A stretch of 40,136 nucleotides of DNA from NCBI RefSeq assembly GCF_030063355.1, contig NZ_JASISZ010000070.1, positions 1-40,136 on the forward strand, in the 5' to 3' direction. Below, piece by piece: positions 8,857 through 17,264 of this stretch. The DNA comes from Streptomyces sp. PH10-H1 (GTDB taxonomy: Bacteria; Actinomycetota; Actinomycetes; Streptomycetales; Streptomycetaceae). How positions within the stretch are numbered: position 1 is the stretch's first letter; every line of letters begins with the position of its first letter. Made by a program: the position numbers and the translations under genes. The notes beneath the pieces are model-generated. The model ran no database searches, was not told where the DNA came from, and saw only the letters and a program-made list of their open reading frames with translations.

Positions 8857-10218
8857 GTGACCAAGCAAGAAATGATCAACCAGCTGCGGGAAAACCGAGC
8901 CCAGCTCAAGCGTGAGATGGACAACCTGATGGCGGCCCCCGAGAAGCACGGCCGCGCCCTGTCCGTCAACGAGCGCAAGCGATTCAACGAGCTCGAAGGT
9001 CAGATGCTCGAAATCAACGAGCGCGACCAAGAACTCAGCGACCAACTGGCCGCAGATATCTCCGCCGGCCAGGTCGCCCGCAAGTACGCGCCCTACGGCA
9101 ACGGTGTGACCGGCGAACCGCAGGTCTACCGGAAGAACGGGCAAGTCTCCTACTTCCGCGACCTCTACAACGCCCGAACCAAGGGCGACCGCGACGCCGC
9201 AGACCGCCTGCAGCGCAACAACCAGATGGTCGCCGACACCAAGGGCCATGACGCCGAAACCCGCGCCCTGACCACCGTCAACGGGGTCGGCGGCGAGTGG
9301 GTTCCGCCAAAATGGATGGAAGACGACTTCGTCCGGTTCGTCCGTGCTGGTCGCATCACCGCGAACCTCGCCACCGCGAACCCGCTGCCCCCGGGCACCG
9401 ACTCGATCAACCTGCCGAAGATCAACACTGGTACCGCCACGGCCGTCCAGGCCACCCAGAACACCGGCGTGCAGAACACCGACCTCAGTACGACCGCGGT
9501 CTCGTCCGGCGTGACGACTATCGCCGGCGGGCAGACCGTCAGTCTCCAGCTGATGGAACAGTCCCCGCTCAACATCGACACCGTGATCCTGCAGGACCTC
9601 GCCGCAGACCACGCCAAGCAGATCGACCTGCAGATCCTGTCCGGCACCGGCTCGGCGGGCCAGGTCCTCGGACTGTTCACCCTGGCCGGCACCAACGCCA
9701 TCACCTGGACCCAGGCCAGCCCCGCCCTCGGCGGCGCCGGCGGCATGTACGCCAAGCTCGCCTCCGCGATGAGCAGCATCCACACCGCCCGCTTCATGCC
9801 GGCCACCGCCATCGTCATGCACCCGCGGCGCTGGGCATGGGCCGAAGCACAGGCAGACTCCACCGGCCGCCCGCTCATCGTCCCCACCGCCGGCGGACCC
9901 ATGAACGTCGCCGCACTCCAGACCGACGTGGTAGCCGAAGGCAGCGTCGGCATCATGCTCGGACTGCCGGTGTTCCTCGACGCGAACATTCCCGTGAACG
10001 GCGGTGCGGGCACCAACCAGGATTCCATCCTGGTCCTGCGCAACTCCGATCAGTGGATCTTCGAAGGCGACATCAGGGCGGAAGCGTTCCAGCAGACTTA
10101 CGCCTCACAGATGTCGGTCTTCTGCCGGCTCTACTCGTACCTCGCCTACATCCCTGGCCGGTACCCGCAGTCCATCAGCATCATTCAGGGTTCGGGGCTT
10201 GTGACCCCGACGTTCTAG
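8857..10218 (+). CDS. HK97-fold phage major capsid protein
   Basis: The 453-residue product starts at GTG 8857 with GGGAGA upstream. Residues about 3-65 are charged and coiled-coil-forming (QEMINQLRENRAQLKREM), like the HK97 delta/scaffold domain. The rest fits the Phage_capsid family: GGEWVPPKWM leading into the N-arm, the P-domain segment (QLMEQSPLNIDTVILQDLAADHAKQID) and the C-terminal SMSVFCRLYSYLAY-like strand with a closing hydrophobic tail. Length is normal. No prohead protease, portal or large terminase gene is nearby, so it could supply shells only with helper phage proteins, as in capsid-encoding satellites, or serve another packaging role. Confidence 0.9.
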   Translation: MTKQEMINQLRENRAQLKREMDNLMAAPEKHGRALSVNERKRFNELEGQMLEINERDQELSDQLAADISAGQVARKYAPYGNGVTGEPQVYRKNGQVSYFRDLYNARTKGDRDAADRLQRNNQMVADTKGHDAETRALTTVNGVGGEWVPPKWMEDDFVRFVRAGRITANLATANPLPPGTDSINLPKINTGTATAVQATQNTGVQNTDLSTTAVSSGVTTIAGGQTVSLQLMEQSPLNIDTVILQDLAADHAKQIDLQILSGTGSAGQVLGLFTLAGTNAITWTQASPALGGAGGMYAKLASAMSSIHTARFMPATAIVMHPRRWAWAEAQADSTGRPLIVPTAGGPMNVAALQTDVVAEGSVGIMLGLPVFLDANIPVNGGAGTNQDSILVLRNSDQWIFEGDIRAEAFQQTYASQMSVFCRLYSYLAYIPGRYPQSISIIQGSGLVTPTF

Positions 10219-10498
10219 ACCGACGACTTGGCGTCAACGTCACCGGCGACCGGCCCGTACAGCCGAACGCACGTAGCCGGAGCCAAGGCGGGATAGGGAT
10301 GCCCTCCGTTTCCCACCCGATGACCCTGCCTGCGCCTTACCCGCTGCCCGCCACGCACGCTCAGCCGTGGCGGGCAGCACCCCCCTGGTCCAAGATTTCG
10401 GGCCCACCACATTTCGACCCCTCACCTGTTTTCGGCACCACAGATTTCCGCCCACCCTTCCAGCGCACCACACACCCACACAGGAGAGGCAGGAGCCA

Positions 10499-10729
10499 GT
10501 GAGCAAAGGACTGTTCGATGGTGCCCTCGCAGCCCTGCAGAACGCCCACCACAGGGCAGCAGCGGCCCGAGCACGCGGTACGGCACAGCGGCACACCCAC
10601 CCTGCACACACAGCGGCCAGTCGCCCGACCACAGGGCAGCACGCGCACGGTAACCACGCCCCTCAACCCGACGTGCACACCGACCCGCAGCCGGCCAACC
10701 GTGCAGCACGACGCCACCCACGGCCGTGA
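10499..10729 (+). CDS. small His/Ala-rich hypothetical protein
   Basis: The 76-residue open frame starts at GTG 10499 behind AGGAG. The first part (SKGLFDGALAALQNAHHRAAAARARG) could form an amphipathic helix; the rest is low-complexity His/Thr/Pro. It lies between capsid and small terminase genes on the same strand. No family is recognised, and the sequence may be non-coding. Confidence 0.35.
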   Translation: MSKGLFDGALAALQNAHHRAAAARARGTAQRHTHPAHTAASRPTTGQHAHGNHAPQPDVHTDPQPANRAARRHPRP

Positions 10730-11030
10730 CCCTGCGCCGTGCACCCTCACACCGAGGCAGCAGGCGAGGTGGCCACCAGTACCAGCAGCAACGGCAAGCA
10801 CACAGCGTCGACATCAGCCGACGCCGGCAGCAACCCTGCGTGACGGACTGCCGTAGGTGGGGGGGTGGGTTGATCTTGGATTCCATGATCCTATTCGGAC
10901 CCGGCCCCGTGGCTGGACATGTGAGCGCAGGTCGAAGGGGTGGGGGGTCTGGTCCGGGATCCGGAGTCGGACCGTCATCCCTACGGAATGTAACCGGGTG
11001 GGGCTGAGTCCCCAGGAAGGACGGTCTGCG
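10730..11030. other. intergenic region before the small terminase gene
   Basis: This stretch of about 300 bp has no gene I can support. It contains a G-rich run (GTGGGGGGGTGGG at about 10857) and ends with AGGAAGGA, a good ribosome-binding site for the terminase gene. A cos/pac-like packaging site could lie here because small terminase genes often sit beside one, but no specific motif proves it. Confidence 0.4.
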
Positions 11031-11501
11031 ATGCCTGGTCCGCCGCCGATTCCGAACGAGCGAAAACGCCGGCTCGGCAATCCTGGCCGCCGGCCGTTGC
11101 CGAAGGCGGGGAGGGTGGTCGTGTTGGTCCCGGCCGCGGGGAGTGCACCTCCCGATCATCTGGCCGGCGCCGGCCGTGCGGTCTGGGAGGTGGTGACGTC
11201 CTGTGCGTGGATGGCGGAGTCGGACCGGGTGGCGGTGACGATGCTGTGCGAGCTGTTCGACCGGCGCGCGGGATGGCTGGCCCGCCTGGAGGCGTCCGCC
11301 CCGGTGCTCTACACGGACAAGGGTTACGCCTACGCCAACCCGTTGGTCGGGATGCTCTCCACGGTGGAGCGGGAGTTGGGGCGTGCGATGGCGGCGCTGG
11401 GGCTGACGCCGGCGGATCGGACGCGGCTGGGCCTGGCGGAGGTCAAGGCGAAGTCGAAGCTGGAAGAGATGATGGAGGCCCGGCAGCGTCGGACCACATG
11501 A
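11031..11501 (+). CDS. terS: phage terminase small subunit, P27 family
   Basis: The 156-residue product starts at ATG 11031 (PGPPPIPNERKRRLGNPGRRPLP) with AGGAAGGA 10 bp upstream; this KRRxGNPGxRPLP opening is characteristic of the P27/Terminase_4 small subunit. A helical middle (WMAESDRVAVTMLCELFDRR), YTDKGYAYANPLVGM and a C-terminal LGLTPADRTRLGLAEVKAKSKLEEM complete the family pattern. The protein recognises packaging sites and recruits the large terminase, which is absent here. In satellites, a private TerS redirects helper packaging to the satellite genome. Confidence 0.85.
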   Translation: MPGPPPIPNERKRRLGNPGRRPLPKAGRVVVLVPAAGSAPPDHLAGAGRAVWEVVTSCAWMAESDRVAVTMLCELFDRRAGWLARLEASAPVLYTDKGYAYANPLVGMLSTVERELGRAMAALGLTPADRTRLGLAEVKAKSKLEEMMEARQRRTT

Positions 11502-11505
11502 AGGT

Positions 11506-11535
11506 GCCCCGGCCGGGATGCACTCCGGCCGGGGC
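11506..11535. terminator. convergent hairpin terminator
   Basis: Perfect 11-bp arms GCCCCGGCCGG and CCGGCCGGGGC with an 8-nt loop lie 5 bp after the terminase stop and 45 bp from the opposing gene end. It probably stops transcription from both the satellite-like and the conjugation-like halves of island 1. Confidence 0.7.
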
Positions 11536-11580
11536 TCAGGGCCACCGTTCCCGTGCGGGGGCACGGCCGGCGGCCCGGTC

Positions 11581-11790
11581 TCAGAGGGCGAAGCGGCGTT
11601 CGATGTACCGGGGCTTGCCGTTGGTGTTGGGCGGGTGGTCGGCGAACGCCATGATGCGGTAGGCGACCTTGCAGTCAGAGCAGGCGTACACGGGCCGGCC
11701 GGGGCCGGAGGCGACCTCGACGACGCCGACCATGACGCGGTCGTTCTCGGTCAGTTCGTTTTTGCACCACGGGCACCAGGCGGGCGTCAT
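11581..11790 (-). CDS. small zinc-ribbon protein
   Basis: The 69-residue product starts at ATG 11790. Two CxxC pairs, AWCPWCKNE and YACSDCKVAY, about 35 residues apart form a probable zinc ribbon. Its start overlaps the upstream gene stop by 4 bp (ATGA), so it is the second gene of a two-gene unit. The function is unknown. Confidence 0.7.
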   Translation of the reverse strand: MTPAWCPWCKNELTENDRVMVGVVEVASGPGRPVYACSDCKVAYRIMAFADHPPNTNGKPRYIERRFAL

Positions 11791-11981
11791 CGGATGGGCT
11801 CCTCGTTGCGGCAGCGCTCGCAGCGGCACAGCGGCCACTGGCCCGTAATGGGCACGTTGCCAGCCGGCACCGCCTGGGCGGCCTGGACGGTGGTGCGCTG
11901 CCCCTGCTCGTCGACCCGGTAGACGGCGATCGTCAGACCGGGATGGGTGAGCGGCGTGGGTTCGGGGCGGTCCGTTTTCAT
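11787..11981 (-). CDS. small hypothetical protein
   Basis: The 64-residue product starts at ATG 11981 with GGGAG upstream. It contains PGLTIAVYRVDEQGQRTTV, a beta-rich segment, and ends in LCRCERCRNEEPIR, a Cys cluster able to bind metal. It is translationally coupled to the zinc-ribbon gene that follows. No family is recognised. Confidence 0.6.
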   Translation of the reverse strand: MKTDRPEPTPLTHPGLTIAVYRVDEQGQRTTVQAAQAVPAGNVPITGQWPLCRCERCRNEEPIR

Positions 11982-12068
11982 GCTGGCTCCCGTGGCAGCG
12001 ATCAGGGTTCTGATCACGACCGTAGGAGCGTCACGGACCGGTAGGGGGCACAGTTTGTGCCCCCTCGT

Positions 12069-13319
12069 TCACGCGGCCAGCAGCCCTACCTTCACCGCCA
12101 GTTCAGCTGCACGGCGCCGACGGGCGGGCACAGTGGACTCGGCCTCTTCCAGGATGATCCGCTTCGCGTAGCCGTTCCACCGGATCGTCTCCGGCGCGGC
12201 TTCGTGCGCCTGGTCCAGGGTGGCAAGAGCCACGTCCGGCTGGCCGTCGAGCTGGTAGGCGCGGGCCTGCTCGATACGGTGGCGGGCCCGCCGCGGCCGG
12301 GACGGGATCACGGATGCTTCCGAGCGGGCGGCCTGGCGCACCGATTCGCCGCCCGCGTGCAGCTCGACGGCCACGGTCACGGCGTGGGCGCCCATCACGG
12401 CCCGGGAGAACGACGTCACGGGGTGGTAGTAGTCGGCGGGCAGCCGGATAGCGATGCGGTCTGCCTGGTCCCAGTGCCCCCATGCTGCGCCTGTATCGCC
12501 GCGGCGGGCGGCGGTGTAGCCGGCCTCGAAGCGGAGCGCGCCCGTGATGGCGAGCACGTCATCGTTGGCGTCCGGCAACAGTGGTTCGAGGAAGTGCAGG
12601 GCCTCGAGGTTCACTGCGTCGGCAGCGTCGTAGTGGCCGGGCCCTGAATCGCGGTGTGCCTGCGCGGTGAGCCATGCGGCGATGCCGATGATGTGCGGGT
12701 CCTCGGACTCCTGCGCGGCGACCATGCCCCGCTCGGCGACCCGCCACAGCAGGGAGGGATCGGGCTGGTAGGCCACGAAGAACTGGGCCAGGGAGTAGAC
12801 CTCGGACATGACGGCCTGCGCTGCCCGCCGGTCCAGGGCCGTCTCGGCCTGCCGTACCGCCTGCTGGGTGTCGCGGATCAGGTCGGGCAGCAGGCCGCCG
12901 ACGACCTCACGGTGGTTAGGGGCGGAGTGCCGTGCCTGCCAGGCGCGGGCAAGGCGGGCCTGTAGGTGACCGATGGGTGCGGCCTCATGGTTGGCGGTCA
13001 GGGGGAAGGCGTTGACGGCTGCGACGACGGCGGGCAGCTTCGGGTGTCCGGGACCGATGAACATGCCGATGTGCCTGGTCTGGTCGCCGGTCAGATCGGC
13101 TAGATCCCGCACCCGCAACGCCTCGGCGAGGGCCAGGATCACGTCCAGCTTTGGTGTCTGCAGCCGGCCACCCTCGACCTGCTTGAGCCAGGACGTGGAC
13201 TTGCCGAGCAGGCCGGCGAGGACTTCGCGGGTCATGCCGCGGCGGGTGCGCAGGAGTTGGAGTCTCTGGCCGAACGCGATCGGTTCCGCATTCGGGTCCG
13301 GGGTAGCATCAGATGACAC
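12069..13319 (-). CDS. XRE-family regulator with TPR-like C-terminus
   Basis: The 416-residue product starts at GTG 13319. Residues about 16-75 form a HTH_31-type domain (FGQRLQLLRTRRGMTREVLAGLLGKS, then QVEGGRLQTP). The remaining 340 residues are Ala-rich helices with TPR-like periodicity (AAWLTAQAHRDSG, ALHFLEPLLPD, RRGDTGAAWGHW, ARAYQLDGQPDVALATLDQAHEA). Such proteins are common peptide- or ligand-responsive regulators on Streptomyces integrative elements. It lies directly downstream of the FtsK-like gene on the same strand, after a 347-bp gap holding repeated CTACCG motifs, and is likely to control transfer or copy state. Confidence 0.8.
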   Translation of the reverse strand: MSSDATPDPNAEPIAFGQRLQLLRTRRGMTREVLAGLLGKSTSWLKQVEGGRLQTPKLDVILALAEALRVRDLADLTGDQTRHIGMFIGPGHPKLPAVVAAVNAFPLTANHEAAPIGHLQARLARAWQARHSAPNHREVVGGLLPDLIRDTQQAVRQAETALDRRAAQAVMSEVYSLAQFFVAYQPDPSLLWRVAERGMVAAQESEDPHIIGIAAWLTAQAHRDSGPGHYDAADAVNLEALHFLEPLLPDANDDVLAITGALRFEAGYTAARRGDTGAAWGHWDQADRIAIRLPADYYHPVTSFSRAVMGAHAVTVAVELHAGGESVRQAARSEASVIPSRPRRARHRIEQARAYQLDGQPDVALATLDQAHEAAPETIRWNGYAKRIILEEAESTVPARRRRAAELAVKVGLLAA

Positions 13320-13522
13320 GGCCTTGCCCCTTCCTTACAGCTTCGTCACTGTCAGGGTATGGGGCAAGGCCGGTTCCATGCTCGGAGATGAGCAGCCCGC
13401 TTGCTGTAGCCCGAACGCACGAATGCGCCCCTGTCCTCCCGGAGGAGAGCAGGGGCGCGTGTGCCACAGGGGCCGGACATGTGGCCGTATCGGGGCGATC
13501 GAGGGCTGATGCTGTGCCCCCT

Positions 13523-13664
13523 CTACCGGCGCTACCGTGCAGGTGGGTGGCCGCTACCGGGGTCGTGACCTTGGTAGCGGCCCCCGTCTACTTCCGGGGT
13601 CTGCGGTAGTGGGTGGTCGGGGGCGGTTCGGTAGCGGGGCGGGTAGGGCCGGTTGCCTCTACCG
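13523..13664. repeat. CTACCG/CGGTAG motif cluster downstream of the FtsK-like gene
   Basis: Six CTACCG or CGGTAG hexamers (13523, 13532, 13554, 13604, 13629, 13659) and a related TGGTAGCGG occur within about 140 bp. Two of them form a perfect 10-bp inverted repeat, GGCCGCTACC (13549) and GGTAGCGGCC (13573). The cluster begins 3 bp beyond the FtsK-like stop. In Streptomyces conjugative elements the TraB recognition repeats (clt) lie next to traB, so this is a candidate clt locus. Operators for the adjacent regulator are the alternative. Confidence 0.55.
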
Positions 13665-13666
13665 GG

Positions 13667-15847
13667 TCACGCTGCGGCCATCAGCAGCTCGACGGGTACC
13701 GCGTCCTCGACGTCGCGGCGCTGGTAGCCGGCGAGGTTCGCGCCGTTGATCTTCACCTGCTTGCTGACGCGCTTCACGCCGGCGTCGGCGAGGGCCGCGG
13801 CGAGTTTGTCGGAGTCCCAATCGCCGTAGGTGTCTTCGTCGAGGTTGACCAGGCCCGACAGGAGATCGGTCGTGAACATGCGGACCGAGTGCCGCATCAC
13901 GTCCAGCACGTCGGAGATCACGCCCGGGATGGCTACGCCCAAGGCTTCCGCTCCGGCGGTGACGTCGCCGGCCGCGTCACCGGTCAGTTGCCCGATGGCC
14001 TCCCGGGAGACACGGCCCTTGGCGCAGATTGCGGCGAATCCGTTGCCGTCCAGCAGATCGGCTTTGACGGTCACGAACGAGGCCGGGCCGGTGACGAGCA
14101 CGCCAACGCCCTTGTGTTCCTCGGACAGCACCGACGCGTCCGCACCCTGGCTGGCCTTGCCCTTGCCCAGCACCATGTCTGAGCTGGTCTGGTCCACGAC
14201 CTGTGTCGAGTACCGCAGGGTGATGATCTCGCGCAGCTTGGTAGGAACGGACTCCGCGTCCGGCCGCTGGGACGCGAAGTTGGAGACGAAGCCGGCGGCC
14301 GGGCCGCGGCGCGCGATGCGGCACAGGTCATTGATGACCTGGTCCCGCTCCTCCTTCTCCATCGAGGTGAGGTACTCCTGCAGTTCGTCGATGGTGACGA
14401 AGATGAACGGCAGCTTGTACCGCTCAACGATCAACTTCGTGAGCTTGCCCTCGGGGCACATCGACGTCGGCAGCGACCGGAAGAGGGCGAAGCGTCGTTC
14501 CATTTCGCCGATGAGTTCGCGCAGCATGAGCTTGAGTGCGGCGATGGCGTCCTCTTCGGCACCCATCACCAGGCGGTGCGCGACCGCACGCATGGGCATC
14601 CAATCCGCCCCGCCCTTGCCGTCGGCGACGTAGTGGCGCACCCACGGATCGAGGATTCCGGCCGCGGACATGAGGCGCTGCGTGAACGTCTTGCCGCGGC
14701 GCGGGAGGCCACCAAAGAACATCGACTGCCAGACCACAGGGACGTTGACGCGGTTGCCGCGCGCGTCCTGCCCGAACGGGATCGGATCCCACACGGAGAA
14801 CACGTCCAGGCTGGCCAGCGGTGACGGGTTGGGGTCGGCCAGGTACGGGTCGTCGTCCGCCACCCACAGGGAGACCCGGCCGGCGTGCCCGCCACCGTGC
14901 GCCCGGACCCGCGACATGATGACCTGGATCTCGTCCACGCCCAGCTCGGCGGCGATGGCGGTGCGCTTGGCCAGGACGTCGGCCGCGGTCTTCCCGCCAC
15001 CCCGGGGCAGGTCGAACACGGTGGCCCAGCCTGCCCCGTCCCGCAGCGGCCCCATGACGCATGTGACCTTCGGTCCGTCCTCGTCGCCCTTGCCGGTCTT
15101 GAGCAAACCGACGGCCCGTAGCGCGTCGTTGAGCTGCTGGGCGGACATGTCGATCCGCAACGGCGGGTTCGAGGAGTCCAGGAACTGCGAGGCGTCGCCC
15201 CAACCGAGGGTGGCCAGGCCCCCGCAGGCCAGGCAGCCGGCGAACGTCTGGACGCCGAGAGAGGCCAGCGCCAGGGCCGTACTGCCCGCGCCGGTACTGG
15301 CCACGGTGGCACCGAACCGCCAGCGGCGGGCCTCGGTACGGGCACGGTGCGCAAGTTGGTGCTGGATGGCGAGGGATTCATCATCGGGTCGGGCGTGCGA
15401 CCGGGCGGCGAGGGCCTTGACGGTCCGGGTGTGATCGGCCGCGGTGAGGACGGGCCACAGCCGGCGCCCGCCACGCCATGCCCCACGGATGGTGAGGACC
15501 GCGAGGCGCCATCCGTACTTGGGGACGCGGGTGCTGTGGAACCGGGCCTGCCACCAGGCGAGGCGGACCAGGGCGCCGGCGTTGGCGCGGACGCTGGCAG
15601 CGCTGCGCGCCCATGCGGGCAGGATCGGGACGTCGGGCACGGTGAGCCAGTCGGCCAGCGGGTTACCCACGCGGTCGACGGCCTCGACGATCTCCTCGTC
15701 GGGTACGGGCGCGGGTACCGCATCGGCGGGCGTACCCGCCTTGTCGAGGCCGGGCGTACCCGCTGTACCCGGCGTACTCGCGAGTGCGGGTACAGCGCCC
15801 TCGGGCGTACCCGAGTCGAGTACGGGGCGGGTATCGAGATCGGTCAT
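13667..15847 (-). CDS. FtsK/SpoIIIE-type DNA translocase (TraB-like)
   Basis: The 726-residue product starts at ATG 15847. A hydrophobic stretch near residues 190-230 (STALALASLGVQTFAGCLACGGLATLGW) could anchor it in the membrane. The motor domain has Walker A GLPRRGKTF and Walker B FIFVTIDELQEYL, then RGPAAGFVSNFASQRP typical of this family. In actinomycete conjugative elements such a protein moves double-stranded DNA between hyphae. It is the terminal gene of the leftward run that includes the DUF2637 membrane protein. The N-terminus is Gly/Thr/Pro-rich low complexity. FtsK of chromosome segregation is unlikely because of the context. Confidence 0.88.
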   Translation of the reverse strand: MTDLDTRPVLDSGTPEGAVPALASTPGTAGTPGLDKAGTPADAVPAPVPDEEIVEAVDRVGNPLADWLTVPDVPILPAWARSAASVRANAGALVRLAWWQARFHSTRVPKYGWRLAVLTIRGAWRGGRRLWPVLTAADHTRTVKALAARSHARPDDESLAIQHQLAHRARTEARRWRFGATVASTGAGSTALALASLGVQTFAGCLACGGLATLGWGDASQFLDSSNPPLRIDMSAQQLNDALRAVGLLKTGKGDEDGPKVTCVMGPLRDGAGWATVFDLPRGGGKTAADVLAKRTAIAAELGVDEIQVIMSRVRAHGGGHAGRVSLWVADDDPYLADPNPSPLASLDVFSVWDPIPFGQDARGNRVNVPVVWQSMFFGGLPRRGKTFTQRLMSAAGILDPWVRHYVADGKGGADWMPMRAVAHRLVMGAEEDAIAALKLMLRELIGEMERRFALFRSLPTSMCPEGKLTKLIVERYKLPFIFVTIDELQEYLTSMEKEERDQVINDLCRIARRGPAAGFVSNFASQRPDAESVPTKLREIITLRYSTQVVDQTSSDMVLGKGKASQGADASVLSEEHKGVGVLVTGPASFVTVKADLLDGNGFAAICAKGRVSREAIGQLTGDAAGDVTAGAEALGVAIPGVISDVLDVMRHSVRMFTTDLLSGLVNLDEDTYGDWDSDKLAAALADAGVKRVSKQVKINGANLAGYQRRDVEDAVPVELLMAAA

Positions 15848-15931
15848 GCTGGGAGCTCCTGTGCTCGAGAGAGTGGCGGGTGAACCGGGGCGGCCGGACA
15901 GCTTGCCGGCGAACGGCCGCCCCGGGGGTAG

Positions 15932-16072
15932 CTACTTACCGGCGGCTTCGCGCTTGCGGGCGCCGTCGAGAATGCGGTCGATGCGGCGTTCCTGCGCCGT
16001 GGTGTAGGTACCGCCGCGCAGGACGGCCAGGGCGGTCATGCGGGCGATCTCGGCGGATTCCCTGGCGGTCAA
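15932..16072 (-). CDS. very small conserved-looking protein, possibly frameshifted
   Basis: The 46-residue reading (TARESAEIARMTALAVLRGGTYTTAQERRIDRILDGARKREAAGK, shown here only as key parts: ARESAEIARM and ERRIDRILDGARK) looks like real protein, with an Arg-rich helical tail. In this frame the only upstream starts are TTG 16072 or ATG 16039. A better start, ATG 16103 with GGGAG upstream, is in another frame and would join if one base in 16078-16082 were removed. Either a weak TTG start or a one-base insertion is present. The function is unknown. Confidence 0.4.
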   Translation of the reverse strand: MTARESAEIARMTALAVLRGGTYTTAQERRIDRILDGARKREAAGK

Positions 16073-16148
16073 CGGCGGGTCGTTCGGATGCGTGCGGATC
16101 ATGCGAACTCCCTGGTGGCGGACGTATTGTGAGTGCCACTCTCTTTAG

Positions 16149-16163
16149 GAACGTGGCACGTTC
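16149..16163. promoter_or_regulatory. 15-bp palindrome, candidate operator of the transfer gene run
   Basis: GAACGTGGCACGTTC is a perfect palindrome around one central base. It lies in the short gap (16104-16185) between the DUF2637-containing gene cluster and the small gene before ftsK, where an internal promoter for the translocase would be expected. The regulator is unknown. Confidence 0.4.
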
Positions 16164-16185
16164 TTTCGGCCGGACGGTGAGGCCG

Positions 16186-16494
16186 TCAGCCCTTGTCGCC
16201 CCGGTACTCCCGCCACATCGACCGCAGAACGATCAAGCAGGCGGTGAGCGCTACGGCGGAGATCGCTACGGCTACGGCGGAGATAGCCACGGTCAGCAGG
16301 AACACGGACCCGCCGACCCCGATACCGATCCACTTCGCGGCCCCGCCCGAGGACTGCTGTACGGGTTCCGGCGGCGGGACGGGCTGCTGCTGCACCGCCT
16401 GCGCTGCTTGGATCGCGGCGAGCATCAGGGCGAACTGCTCGGCCTGCCGGGCGGCGTTGACGGCCTCTTCGGACGCCTTGTTGATGTCCGTCAT
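16186..16494 (-). CDS. small membrane protein (Spd-like)
   Basis: The 102-residue product starts at ATG 16494, overlapping the upstream gene stop by 4 bp. Residues 1-40 form an Ala/Gln-rich helix, followed by a PVPPPEPV linker and one or two membrane segments (WIGIGVGGSVFLLTVAISAVAVAISAVALTACLIVL), then a basic tail. Small membrane proteins of this type accompany spread (spd) functions on Streptomyces conjugative elements. The role is inferred from context. Confidence 0.65.
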   Translation of the reverse strand: MTDINKASEEAVNAARQAEQFALMLAAIQAAQAVQQQPVPPPEPVQQSSGGAAKWIGIGVGGSVFLLTVAISAVAVAISAVALTACLIVLRSMWREYRGDKG

Positions 16495-17264
16495 GCGGTC
16501 ACCGCCAGGGCTGCGCGCTTGACCCTGCGGCCGTAGCCGTCGCTCTTACCGAGCCGGGTTCCGATCGCGGTTCCGGTCAGTTCCGGATCGGCGGCCAGCC
16601 ACTGTCGGACGGCGGTCACATGCTCGGCTGCGACCCCGGGCGGAACCTCACCGGAACTAGATCCAGTTCCGCCGGTACCGGGAGCAGGTTCCGCCGGTTC
16701 CGCCCGTTCCGCAGGTGTAACACCGGCTAGGGAAGGTGTTACACCTGCCAGTCGTTCGCCCTGGTCACGGCCGGTTCCGGCCAGCAGTTCCGCCAGCGGG
16801 AACATCGGGCCCAGAGTGGACGCTTCCCGCAGATCTGCGGGAAGCGTCACGCCCGTGACCTGAGGCTCCGCGACCCGCTCGACGCTCACCGGAACCGGCG
16901 GAACCTCTTGGATAACATCCAAAAGGTTGGCCTCCGGTTCCGGCGTCGTGCCGAGGCTGTGGACCCGCCACAGAACCAGCGGGGCGATGGCCGAGACGGC
17001 GACGACGAGCCACACCGACACGGGCATCAGGCCGGCGGACACGGCGTGGCTGGCGGCGTTCACCGCGATCATCGAGACCACGACCGCGAGGACGTCACGG
17101 TGTGCCCGCATGGCGCGCAGCGCGTAGATGTCGAGGGCTGCCGGTACGCCGGCCGCGACCCAGTACCCGAACCCGCAGACCCGGGCCAGCTCGTACTCAC
17201 CGGACGCGGTGACCACGAACGTGGCGGCCAGCGCCGCCCACTTGAGAAAGTCACGGTCATTCAC
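16491..17264 (-). CDS. DUF2637 (SpdB-like) membrane protein
   Basis: The 257-residue product starts at GTG 17264, overlapping the preceding stop by 8 bp. It has four closely spaced N-terminal membrane helices (LKWAALAATFVVTASG; GYWVAAGVPAALDIYAL; LAVVVSMIAVNAASHAV; VWLVVAVSAIAPLVLW) as in DUF2637. A long Pro/Glu/Thr linker and a C-terminal winged-helix-like segment (AVRQWLAADPELTGTAIGTRLG) follow. SpdB-type proteins help spread conjugated DNA through the recipient mycelium. The context with the FtsK-like pump supports this. Confidence 0.8.
   Translation of the reverse strand: MNDRDFLKWAALAATFVVTASGEYELARVCGFGYWVAAGVPAALDIYALRAMRAHRDVLAVVVSMIAVNAASHAVSAGLMPVSVWLVVAVSAIAPLVLWRVHSLGTTPEPEANLLDVIQEVPPVPVSVERVAEPQVTGVTLPADLREASTLGPMFPLAELLAGTGRDQGERLAGVTPSLAGVTPAERAEPAEPAPGTGGTGSSSGEVPPGVAAEHVTAVRQWLAADPELTGTAIGTRLGKSDGYGRRVKRAALAVTA

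Noticed and set aside
8785..10043. Minus-strand frames opposite the capsid gene
   Set aside because: The plus strand encodes a clear HK97-type capsid; the reverse frames are shadows.
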